Below are positions 13,144 through 18,677 of a stretch of 18,677 bases of DNA, piece by piece (position 1 is the first letter of the stretch; the number at the start of each line of letters is the position of its first letter). Location of the stretch: the NCBI GenBank assembly GCA_007121755.1, contig SKJZ01000101.1:1-18677 (forward strand), given 5' to 3'. The position numbers and the translations under genes were made by a program. Origin of the DNA: Halorhodospira sp. (GTDB taxonomy: Bacteria; Pseudomonadota; Gammaproteobacteria; Nitrococcales; Halorhodospiraceae). A model generated the notes under the pieces. The model was not told the origin of the DNA. It ran no database searches and was given only the letters and a program-made list of their open reading frames with translations.

Positions 13144-14823
13144 GTGCTCAAGGAGATCCACATCCGTGATTTCGCCATCGTCCACCACTTGAATCTGGAG
13201 CTGGGCGAAGGCATGAACGTCCTGACCGGCGAGACCGGCGCAGGCAAGTCGATCCTGCTCGGCGCGCTCGGGCTCTGCCTGGGCGACCGCGCGGCGGCAG
13301 ACTCGATCCGCTCCGGGGCGGATCGCGCCGAGGTCAGCGCCGTCTTCGAACCCTCCGGCGATACCGGGATCCACGACTGGCTGGCCGAACACGAACTCGA
13401 CGACGGCGGCGACGCGGTCATCGTGCGCCGGGTCATCCAGGATGGGGGGCGCTCCCGCGGATTCATCAACGGCACCCCGGTGTCGTTGCAGTTGCTACGG
13501 AAGCTGGGCGAACAGTTGGTCGATATTCACGGCCAGCACGCCCACCAGTCCTTGCTGCGGACCGCCATGCAGCGTCAACTGATCGACGCCTACGCCCGCG
13601 CCGACGAGCCGCTGGCAGCGGTCCGCGCGGCGCATGCCCGGTGGCGGGAGATCGAAGAGGCGTTGGAACGGCTGGAGGGGACCGGGGCCAACTATGAAGA
13701 GCGCCTGGACCTGTTGCGCTACCAGGTCGGCGAATTGGAAGGCGCATCGCTCAGCGCCGAGGAGATCGCCAACCTGGAGGCGGAGCACCGCCGCTTGGCC
13801 CATGCCGGCGACCTGATCGCGACCGCCCACTCCCTGCTAGCGGCGCTCTACGACGACGACCAGTCGGCCCAGACCACCCTAGGACGGGCGATTCGCGAGC
13901 TGGAGGAGCGGCGCGGGTTCGACCCCGCCCTGGCCGAAGCCGACGATCTCTTCCAGAGCGCCCTCACCCACCTCAACGAGGGGTGTGACGCCCTGCGCCG
14001 CTTCGCCGACTCGCTTGACGCCGACCCTGAACGGCTGGCCGAGCTGGAACGGCGGATCGCCACCTTGAAGGACTTGGCGCGCAAGCACCGGGTCGGGATG
14101 GAGGAACTGCCCGAGACCCTGGAGCGGCTGCGGGCCGAACTGGAAGATTTGGAGGGGGCCGAGCACCGATTGCAAGAGCTGCGCGAGGCGCGGCAGGAGG
14201 CCGCCGACGACTACCGCCGCACCGCGGAGACGCTCTCGGAGATCCGGCGGGACGCCGCCGGACGGCTGGCCGATGAGGTCGCGGCGCTGCTGGCGGATCT
14301 CGGCATGGCCAAGGCGGAGTTGCTGCCGCGGGTCGAGTTCGATACCGACGCGCGGCCCACCGCCCACGGCTCCGACCGTATTGAACTCCACGTCCGCACC
14401 AACCCCGGACAGCCGCCGGGGCCGTTGTCGAAGATCGCCTCCGGCGGCGAACTCTCCCGGCTGGGCTTGGCGGTGCAGGTAGCCACCATCTCCCGTGCCG
14501 GAGCGATTCCCACCCTGATCTTCGATGAAGCCGACGCCGGCATCGGCGGCGCGGTCGCCGAGGTGGTGGGCCGGATGTTGAGTACACTGGGCGGGCGCCA
14601 CCAGGTCCTCTGCGTCACCCATCTGCCCCAGGTCGCCGCTCAGGCCGAACACCACTTTCACGTAGCGAAGGCGAGCGAAGGGGAAGAGACGCGGACCACA
14701 GTGATTCCGCTCGCTCAGGAAGAGCGGGTGGAGGAAGTGGCGCGGATGCTGGGCGGGGTGGAGATCACTGACCACGAACGCGCGGCGGCGCGGGAGATGC
14801 TGACACGCGGCGGCAAAGCCTAG
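13144..14823 (+). CDS. recN: DNA repair ATPase RecN
   Basis: RecN is an SMC-like ATPase recruited to double-strand breaks to support recombinational repair. The protein has 559 residues, normal length. The N-terminal half-ATPase has Walker A GETGAGKS (29-36). A central antiparallel coiled coil spans roughly 160-385, with heptad-rich Glu/Arg/Leu runs. The C-terminal half holds the ABC signature SGGELSRLGLAVQ (about 433-445), Walker B TLIFDEADAGIGG (about 457-469) and the downstream switch His region VLCVTHLPQVAAQA. The start is a GTG with GGGAGG a few bases upstream, nine bases after nadK, so nadK-recN form one transcript. No LexA box was found in front of it. Its TAG stop overlaps the convergent fur stop. 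Confidence 0.97.
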   Translation: MLKEIHIRDFAIVHHLNLELGEGMNVLTGETGAGKSILLGALGLCLGDRAAADSIRSGADRAEVSAVFEPSGDTGIHDWLAEHELDDGGDAVIVRRVIQDGGRSRGFINGTPVSLQLLRKLGEQLVDIHGQHAHQSLLRTAMQRQLIDAYARADEPLAAVRAAHARWREIEEALERLEGTGANYEERLDLLRYQVGELEGASLSAEEIANLEAEHRRLAHAGDLIATAHSLLAALYDDDQSAQTTLGRAIRELEERRGFDPALAEADDLFQSALTHLNEGCDALRRFADSLDADPERLAELERRIATLKDLARKHRVGMEELPETLERLRAELEDLEGAEHRLQELREARQEAADDYRRTAETLSEIRRDAAGRLADEVAALLADLGMAKAELLPRVEFDTDARPTAHGSDRIELHVRTNPGQPPGPLSKIASGGELSRLGLAVQVATISRAGAIPTLIFDEADAGIGGAVAEVVGRMLSTLGGRHQVLCVTHLPQVAAQAEHHFHVAKASEGEETRTTVIPLAQEERVEEVARMLGGVEITDHERAAAREMLTRGGKA

Positions 14824-15296
14824 TAGCGCGATCCCGCCGCCCGGTCCAATCCGGCATCACCGCCGTCCCCACCCTCCCGGTGCTCTTCCTCCACGCAATC
14901 GGCACATGTGCCGTAGAGGATCAGCGAGTGGCCGTCCATCCGGAAGCCCTTCTCCGCCGCCACTTCGCGCTGGCGCTTCTCGATGGTCTGATCCTCGAAC
15001 TCCTCGACCCGGCCGCAACTGTGGCAAACCAAGTGGTCGTGGTGCCGGGAGTCGTTCAACTCAAAGACCGAGTAGCTGCCCTGGAAATTATGCCGCGTCA
15101 CGATCCCCGCGGTCTCGAACTGGGTCAGCACACGGTAGACTGTCGCCAGCCCGATATCCTCACCACCATCAAGCAACGCGCGGTAGACCGCCTCCGCCGA
15201 GACGTGCCGCTGCGGGCTGGCTTCCAACACCTCAAGGATTTTCAAGCGCGGCAGGGTAACCTTCAGCCCCACTTTCCGAAGACCGTTTGCCTCCAC
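14820..15296 (-). CDS. fur: Ferric uptake regulator Fur
   Basis: Fur is the iron-responsive repressor that binds operators as a dimer with Fe(II). The protein has 158 residues. The N-terminal winged helix contains LRKVGLKVTLPRLKILEVLE and DIGLATVYRVLTQFETAGIV. The C-terminal dimerisation domain has the metal-binding HHDH (85-88), CHSC (91-94) and the second CxxC pair (C131, C134). The chosen GTG at 15296 gives MEANGLRKVGLKVT, in line with family N-termini, and is preceded by AGGGGG; a GTG at 15323 is an alternative. It is transcribed divergently from bamE across a 53-base gap with no recognisable Fur box, and it converges on recN with a four-base overlap. recN-fur-bamE is the Pseudomonas order. 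Confidence 0.97.
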   Translation of the reverse strand: MEANGLRKVGLKVTLPRLKILEVLEASPQRHVSAEAVYRALLDGGEDIGLATVYRVLTQFETAGIVTRHNFQGSYSVFELNDSRHHDHLVCHSCGRVEEFEDQTIEKRQREVAAEKGFRMDGHSLILYGTCADCVEEEHREGGDGGDAGLDRAAGSRY

Positions 15297-15349
15297 AACG
15301 CCCCCTCTTCGCCCTGTCGACACGCCCGAGTATACGTTAACATGCCTGT

Positions 15350-15694
15350 ATGAGGACCGCTCTCAAACGCAATCCATTCTTATCGTACCTTTTTGCCGGC
15401 GCACTGCTCACCGGATGCGGCGGCAGCTTTCCGTTCGCCCACCAGATCGAAGTGGAGCAAGGCAACATCCTGGAGCCCGAACGAGTCGAGCGAATCCAAG
15501 AGGGAATGACGCGGGAAGAGGTCCGTCAACTACTCGGCTCGCCGCTGCTGGAACACCCGTTCCACGCCGAACGGTGGGACTACATCTATACCAACCACGG
15601 CGGCGGTAATGATCCGGTCCGCCAGCGCCTGACCATCCACTTCGAGAACGACACCGTCGCCCGCATCACCGAGGAGCCGGATCGGGCCCGATAG
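15350..15694 (+). CDS. bamE: Outer membrane assembly lipoprotein BamE
   Basis: BamE (SmpA/OmlA) is a small lipoprotein of the BAM complex that inserts beta-barrel proteins into the outer membrane. The protein has 114 residues. A signal peptide with lipobox LLTGC makes Cys23 the acylated first residue, giving a mature protein of about 92 residues. Conserved features follow: QGNILEPERVERIQEGMTR, EVRQLLGSPLL, FHAERWDYIYT and RLTIHFENDTVARI. The ATG at 15350 lacks a clear ribosome-binding site, but TAACAT lies six bases before it, so a leaderless transcript is possible. Its last 29 bases overlap the 3' end of the convergent rnfH gene. Confidence 0.95.
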   Translation: MRTALKRNPFLSYLFAGALLTGCGGSFPFAHQIEVEQGNILEPERVERIQEGMTREEVRQLLGSPLLEHPFHAERWDYIYTNHGGGNDPVRQRLTIHFENDTVARITEEPDRAR

Positions 15695-15983
15695 AACGCG
15701 CGCGTTGTCGCCGCGCCTCCTTGGGGTCCACCCGGAGCGGCCGATAGATCTCTACCCGGTCGCCGTCGCGAACCACCGCCCCCGGATCGGCCCGGCGCCC
15801 GAAGACGCCCACCGTATTCACCGTCCAATCGATCTCCGGAAACCGCCGCTCGATACCGGAGCGCTCGATGGCCGCGGCCAGCGTCGTCCCAGCCGGAACA
15901 CGCAGCGGGATCACCACTTGCTTATCCGGCCGGGCGTAGGCCACCTCCACCGCCACCGCCCCGGCGCCGCGATCGCTACACAT
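15666..15983 (-). CDS. rnfH: RnfH family (UPF0125) beta-grasp protein
   Basis: A 105-residue protein of the small RnfH family, predicted to have a ubiquitin-like beta-grasp fold. Recognisable family features are VEVAYARPDKQVVIPLRVPAG near the N-terminus, IDWTVNTVGVFGR in the middle, and DGDRVEIYRPLRVDPKEARR towards the end, which is the strongest signature. Its biochemical role is unsettled; the name comes from association with rnf clusters. Here, as in E. coli, it follows ratA. The ATG overlaps the ratA stop by 8 bases, so it is coupled to ratA. The 3' end overlaps bamE by 29 bases on the opposite strand. Confidence 0.92.
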   Translation of the reverse strand: MCSDRGAGAVAVEVAYARPDKQVVIPLRVPAGTTLAAAIERSGIERRFPEIDWTVNTVGVFGRRADPGAVVRDGDRVEIYRPLRVDPKEARRQRARSIGPDPAPR

Positions 15984-16419
15984 CCCGCTCGCCGTAGATA
16001 TCCCGCGCCCGATGGACGAACGAATCGACGAACCGGTTAGCCACCGGGGTGAAGATCTTGCCGAACGCGAACGCGACGACGCGGTTAGAGAACTCGAACT
16101 CCATGTCGAGCACGACCTTGGACGCAGACTCGCCGACCCGTTCGAAGCGCCAGTACCCCTCCAGGCGGCGGAACGGCCCCTCGACCAACCTGATGTCGAT
16201 CATCTTGCCGTACTGATGCCGGTTGGCGGTAACGAAGGACTTCTCAACCATGCCCTTGGCGAAGGTCAACCGCGCGCGTGTCGACCCTTCGTCCCGATAG
16301 AGGACATCGACCTTTTTGCACCAGGGGATGAACTCGGGGTAACGCTCCACATTGTTGACCAGTTCGTACATCTCTTCGGGGCTGTATGGAACCAGGGCAC
16401 TGCGGTTGACGGTGGGCAT
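15976..16419 (-). CDS. ratA: RatA-type SRPBCC/START-domain protein
   Basis: A 147-residue single-domain protein of the Coq10/RatA branch of the START superfamily. Family features: LVPYSPEEMYELVNNVERYP and FIPWCKKVDVL near the N-terminus, EKSFVTANRH and IDIRLVEGPFRRLEGYWRFE in the middle, and the C-terminal helix VVAFAFGKIFTPVANRFVDSFVHRA. E. coli RatA was described as a toxin that binds the 50S subunit, while related proteins bind coenzyme Q; the sequence cannot decide between them. GGAG lies about ten bases before the ATG. It diverges from smpB across about 200 bases that hold an inverted-repeat cluster, and it is followed by the overlapping rnfH. Confidence 0.93.
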   Translation of the reverse strand: MPTVNRSALVPYSPEEMYELVNNVERYPEFIPWCKKVDVLYRDEGSTRARLTFAKGMVEKSFVTANRHQYGKMIDIRLVEGPFRRLEGYWRFERVGESASKVVLDMEFEFSNRVVAFAFGKIFTPVANRFVDSFVHRARDIYGERDV

Positions 16420-16533
16420 ACGGCGGAGACTCCTCCCCTGCGGTCATTTTTTGCTCGCCTAAGCGCCTGACATTCTGCTGCCCCAAAGAAGCGACAGCAA
16501 GTAGGGGCCGTGAAAAACCTGCAGTTTCTTTAC

Positions 16534-16581
16534 TACTAATGTTACGGAAAGCATTGCCGTAAGGTTAGTAACAATCCGTAA
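16534..16581. promoter_or_regulatory. Nested inverted repeat with a third half-site, ratA-smpB gap
   Basis: Outer arms TACTAA (16534-16539) and TTAGTA (16565-16570) and inner arms TTACGG (16542-16547) and CCGTAA (16557-16562) are perfectly complementary, around a 9-base centre; only two base-pair positions between them fail to match. A further CCGTAA sits at 16576-16581, 19 bases from the second copy. The block is AT-richer than its surroundings and lies between two divergent genes, which fits a regulator binding site rather than a terminator. The regulator is unknown. Confidence 0.55.
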
Positions 16582-16610
16582 ACGGTGTTTCGGCGCCCTG
16601 CCTTCGCGGC

Positions 16611-16616
16611 TACAAT
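16611..16616 (+). promoter_or_regulatory. -10 box of smpB
   Basis: TACAAT matches TATAAT at five of six positions. A start about seven bases downstream would fall at or next to the GTG at 16624, making smpB a leaderless transcript. No good -35 box is visible 16-18 bases upstream. If this box is real, the in-frame ATG at 16615 lies inside it and cannot be the start codon. Confidence 0.45.
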
Positions 16617-16623
16617 GCCCGCC

Positions 16624-17109
16624 GTGAGCAAGAAAGCCGGAAAGAACAAGCGGGCCGACGACAACCAGATCGCCCAAAACCGCAAGGCGGGCTTCGAGTA
16701 CTTCATCGAAGAGCGTTACGAGGCCGGTTTGGCGCTGGAGGGGTGGGAGGTGAAATCCCTCCGCGCACGGCGAGTCAATCTTACCGAGAGCCATGTGCTG
16801 GTCCGGCGCGGCGAGGCGTGGCTGCTCGGCTGCAACATCACGCCGCTAGCGACCGCCTCCACCCACATCCACCCCGATCCCACACGGACGCGCAAGCTCC
16901 TGCTCCACCGCCGCGAGTTGGACCACCTCATCGGCGCCGTCGAGCGCGCCGGCTACACTGTCGTCCCGCTACGCCTCTACTGGAAGCGCGGCAAAGCGAA
17001 GCTCGAGATCGGCGTGGCCAAGGGCAAGAAGCAGCACGACAAGCGCGCCGACAAGAAAGAGCGCGACTGGCAGCGCCAACGCGAACGGATTATGAAGAAC
17101 GCCGTCTAG
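16624..17109 (+). CDS. smpB: SsrA-binding protein SmpB
   Basis: SmpB binds tmRNA and brings it to stalled ribosomes for trans-translation. From the GTG at 16624 the protein has 161 residues, almost the same as E. coli (160). Motifs: IAQNRKAGFEYFIEERYEAGLAL, GWEVKSLRARRVNL, ESHVLVRRGEAWLLGCNITP, the RNA-binding DPTRTRKLLLHRREL, YTVVPLRLYWKRGKAKLEIG and the C-terminal basic tail KGKKQHDKRADKKERDW ending RIMKNAV. Upstream ATGs at 16615 and 16585 are in frame, but the first overlaps the TACAAT box and the second adds residues not seen in the family. No ribosome-binding site precedes any of them. No tmRNA gene follows: the next gene converges three bases away. Confidence 0.96.
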   Translation: MSKKAGKNKRADDNQIAQNRKAGFEYFIEERYEAGLALEGWEVKSLRARRVNLTESHVLVRRGEAWLLGCNITPLATASTHIHPDPTRTRKLLLHRRELDHLIGAVERAGYTVVPLRLYWKRGKAKLEIGVAKGKKQHDKRADKKERDWQRQRERIMKNAV

Positions 17110-17112
17110 GCG

Positions 17113-18396
17113 CTAGAACCGCCAGTTCGCCGCTACCGACGCCATATGGATATCGGAGTCGTACTCGCCCGTGACGGGATGGTCCATGGGCACCTGGGGA
17201 TTCGCCACCAGGCCCTCGGCCAACGTGATACTGGTATCGGCAACCCGGATATAGGCGTAACCGAAGTCCAAGCGCAGCCGCTCGGCCACCGCTGGCCGCC
17301 AAGTGGCGCCGGCCGCGACCCAGTAGCGATCCTCATCCGGGATGCGCGGTGTCCGGTTATCGTCGGACGTCGGCGTCCGATCGACGGTGGCGCCAGCGCG
17401 GAAGGTCCACCGCGCGGAGTGGTCGTAGCGCGCCCCCAGGGAAAAGAACCAAGCGTCGTCCCAATTGTGCTCGTCGGGCGGGAGGGCGTCGCCGAAACTC
17501 CCCAGCGGTTCGTCCAACTCGATGGCGACCTCCTCGAAGTCGCTCCATTGAGTCCAGGTGGCGTCCGCCAAAACCACCCACCGGCCGGTCAACCGGTGGG
17601 AGATCCCCAACGATAGCGTGGCCGGAATATTCAACTCCGCCCCGGCGCCGACCGAGTCGCCGTCGAACTCGGCATCACCGCTCAGATCGTGGCTCATCCC
17701 GCGGCGGTACGACACCCCCACCCGGCTCGCACCACCGATGCGATAGACGGCGCCGGCATTGAAACCGTACGACCAATCGTCGCCCTCGACGCGAAGTTCA
17801 CGGTCGTTTTCCGGCGTCAGATCAGTAGGCACCATCGAAGCGAGCGCGGCCTCGGCGTACTGCGCGGAGACCCCGACACCGAGGGCGAGCCGGTCGTTGA
17901 CCCGCCAACCGAGCGCCGGATTGACGTCGATCGTGACGAGGTCCGTCTCGGTGGCGTCGTACCTCCCGATCCAGTCGTCGTCGTAGCGCGTCGAACTGCC
18001 GTACGGCGCGTTGATACCGACGCCGACGCGAAGACCGCGGCCCACATCGGCGCCGGCATAGGCGACGGGCACGACGGCGTCCTCGGTGCTCGCGGCGCTC
18101 GCGGCGCCGGGAAGGCCGTCGGGATTATCACGGGTCGAATACGCGAAATCGGGCTTGATGTAGGTCGCCACGACCTCCGCCTCGCCGCCAGCCCCGGCCC
18201 GCCACCCGAGCGCGGCCGGATTGAAGAACATATGGCCGATGTCGTACGCATCGGCGGTGCGCCCGGCGAAGGCGCTGCCCAATAGCGAAGCGCTCTGCCC
18301 CTGCAACTGAAACGCCGCCGCCCCGGCCGGTGCGGCACCCCCCACCAATGCCGGAAATGCGAGAACGGCCAGCGTCCGGCGATACACCTCCCTCAT
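17113..18396 (-). CDS. FadL/OMPP1/TodX-family outer membrane transporter
   Basis: A predicted 427-residue outer-membrane beta-barrel for uptake of long-chain fatty acids or other hydrophobic compounds; the substrate cannot be read from sequence. A signal peptide (about 1-27, ending APAGAAA) precedes the mature N-terminus FQLQGQSASLLGSAFAGRTA, which matches the FadL hatch region, followed by MFFNPAAL where FadL has its NPA motif. The rest alternates short amphipathic strands with Asp/Glu-rich loops and ends in Phe, as outer-membrane barrels do. The ATG at 18396 has AAGGAGG 8 bases upstream; a TTG at 18417 would translate that ribosome-binding site. Its stop and the smpB stop lie in the small palindrome TCTAG-GCG-CTAGA. 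A possible promoter lies at 18554-18582. Confidence 0.9.
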   Translation of the reverse strand: MREVYRRTLAVLAFPALVGGAAPAGAAAFQLQGQSASLLGSAFAGRTADAYDIGHMFFNPAALGWRAGAGGEAEVVATYIKPDFAYSTRDNPDGLPGAASAASTEDAVVPVAYAGADVGRGLRVGVGINAPYGSSTRYDDDWIGRYDATETDLVTIDVNPALGWRVNDRLALGVGVSAQYAEAALASMVPTDLTPENDRELRVEGDDWSYGFNAGAVYRIGGASRVGVSYRRGMSHDLSGDAEFDGDSVGAGAELNIPATLSLGISHRLTGRWVVLADATWTQWSDFEEVAIELDEPLGSFGDALPPDEHNWDDAWFFSLGARYDHSARWTFRAGATVDRTPTSDDNRTPRIPDEDRYWVAAGATWRPAVAERLRLDFGYAYIRVADTSITLAEGLVANPQVPMDHPVTGEYDSDIHMASVAANWRF

Positions 18397-18553
18397 CCTT
18401 CTTCCCTCCTTCCGCAAACTTCATCCCCATGATCGATCAACCGGCCGCGGGCGGGGGGCTCCGTAACGGCCACGGCCGACGCTACTACAACAACCGCACC
18501 GCCCGCCAGGGGACGCGATCGGCGAGTGCGGCCCGAGGCGCGGACCAAGCGCC

Positions 18554-18582
18554 TTTACATCGATAAAAACTCTTAGTATCAA
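18554..18582. promoter_or_regulatory. Possible bidirectional promoter
   Basis: On the plus strand TTTACA (18554-18559), 17 bases, then TATCAA (18577-18582) faces the gene at 18610. On the minus strand the same hexamers read TTGATA, 17 bases, TGTAAA, facing the FadL-type gene. Each box matches consensus at four or five of six positions. The stretch is AT-rich within a GC-rich gap. Promoter activity is inference. Confidence 0.45.
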
Positions 18583-18609
18583 TGGCTTGTCCGGCAAGGA
18601 AGGTCGAAG

Positions 18610-18677
18610 ATGATCCCGCTGCTACTCGTCTATTTCGCCGCAACGCTCCTCTACCTCTCGATGGGCGCCTACGCCTA
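18610..18677 (+). CDS. Start of a membrane-associated protein (cut by window edge)
   Basis: Only the first 22 codons are present: an ATG with AAGGAAGG about 6 bases upstream, then a hydrophobic stretch beginning MIPLLLVYFAATLLYLSMGA. This is either a first membrane helix or a signal anchor. The good ribosome-binding site and the possible promoter 30-55 bases upstream support a real gene. It is not identified; the segment is too short to assign a family. Confidence 0.55.
   Translation, partial: MIPLLLVYFAATLLYLSMGAYA

Noticed and set aside
15297..15349. Possible Fur box between fur and bamE
   Set aside because: The gap has TATACGTTAACAT but nothing close to the GATAAT-type repeat of Fur sites.
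16420..16460. T-run with GGAG-A-CTCC stem as a plus-strand terminator
   Set aside because: No plus-strand gene ends nearby; the stem bases include the ratA ribosome-binding region.
1..18677. Mobile elements, CRISPR arrays, tRNA or rRNA genes, phage or defence genes
   Set aside because: No transposase or integrase protein, no spaced direct repeats of CRISPR size, no cloverleaf-like segment and no recognisable defence protein were found on either strand by reading.

Overview
The window comes from a GC-rich gammaproteobacterial chromosome. The case for Gammaproteobacteria is the gene order. dapB-dnaJ-dnaK-grpE ... recN-fur-bamE-rnfH-ratA-smpB is, from memory, the same run of genes found in Pseudomonas (and partly in E. 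coli), here with hrcA and nadK placed between grpE and recN. An hrcA/CIRCE system alongside RpoH-like promoters, the high GC and the heptanucleotide repeats would fit a member of the Chromatiales/Ectothiorhodospiraceae-type lineages, but that finer placement is a guess.

Layout. 1-56: eight tandem heptanucleotides directly in front of dapD. 68-2037: dapD-dapE, two consecutive steps of the succinylase branch of diaminopimelate/lysine synthesis. 2034-5029 (minus): a Crp/Fnr-type regulator followed by a PAS-PAS-GGDEF-EAL protein; the regulator is preceded by two abutting palindromes. 5151-12039 (minus): the heat-shock and cell-wall operon hrcA-grpE-dnaK-dnaJ-dapB-mtgA, with a sigma70-type promoter and CIRCE operator in front of hrcA, RpoH-like promoters in front of grpE and dnaK, and a strong hairpin between dnaK and dnaJ. 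12211-14823 (plus): nadK-recN, divergent from hrcA. 14820-16419: fur, bamE, rnfH and ratA, packed so tightly that convergent neighbours overlap. 16624-17109: smpB. 17113-18396 (minus): an outer-membrane FadL/OMPP1-type protein. 18610 to the end: the first 22 codons of a gene beginning with a hydrophobic segment.

How the genes work together. DapD, DapE and DapB supply meso-diaminopimelate and lysine, and MtgA polymerises the glycan strands that carry it, so the two ends of the first 7 kb serve peptidoglycan synthesis. HrcA, GrpE, DnaK and DnaJ form the Hsp70 system and its repressor. RecN (break repair), NadK (NADP supply), Fur (iron), BamE (outer-membrane protein assembly), RatA/RnfH and SmpB (ribosome rescue) are housekeeping genes that often travel together.

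Nothing here is an obvious defence island, prophage, CRISPR array or biosynthetic cluster; most of the window is conserved housekeeping DNA. The parts least explained by that are regulatory DNA and one enzyme: the double palindrome before the Crp/Fnr gene, the EAL domain with a changed metal-binding Asp pair, the heptad repeat before dapD, the inverted-repeat cluster between ratA and smpB, and the layered heat-shock promoters. No tRNA, rRNA or tmRNA was recognised, and there is no gene-free stretch longer than 300 bases.
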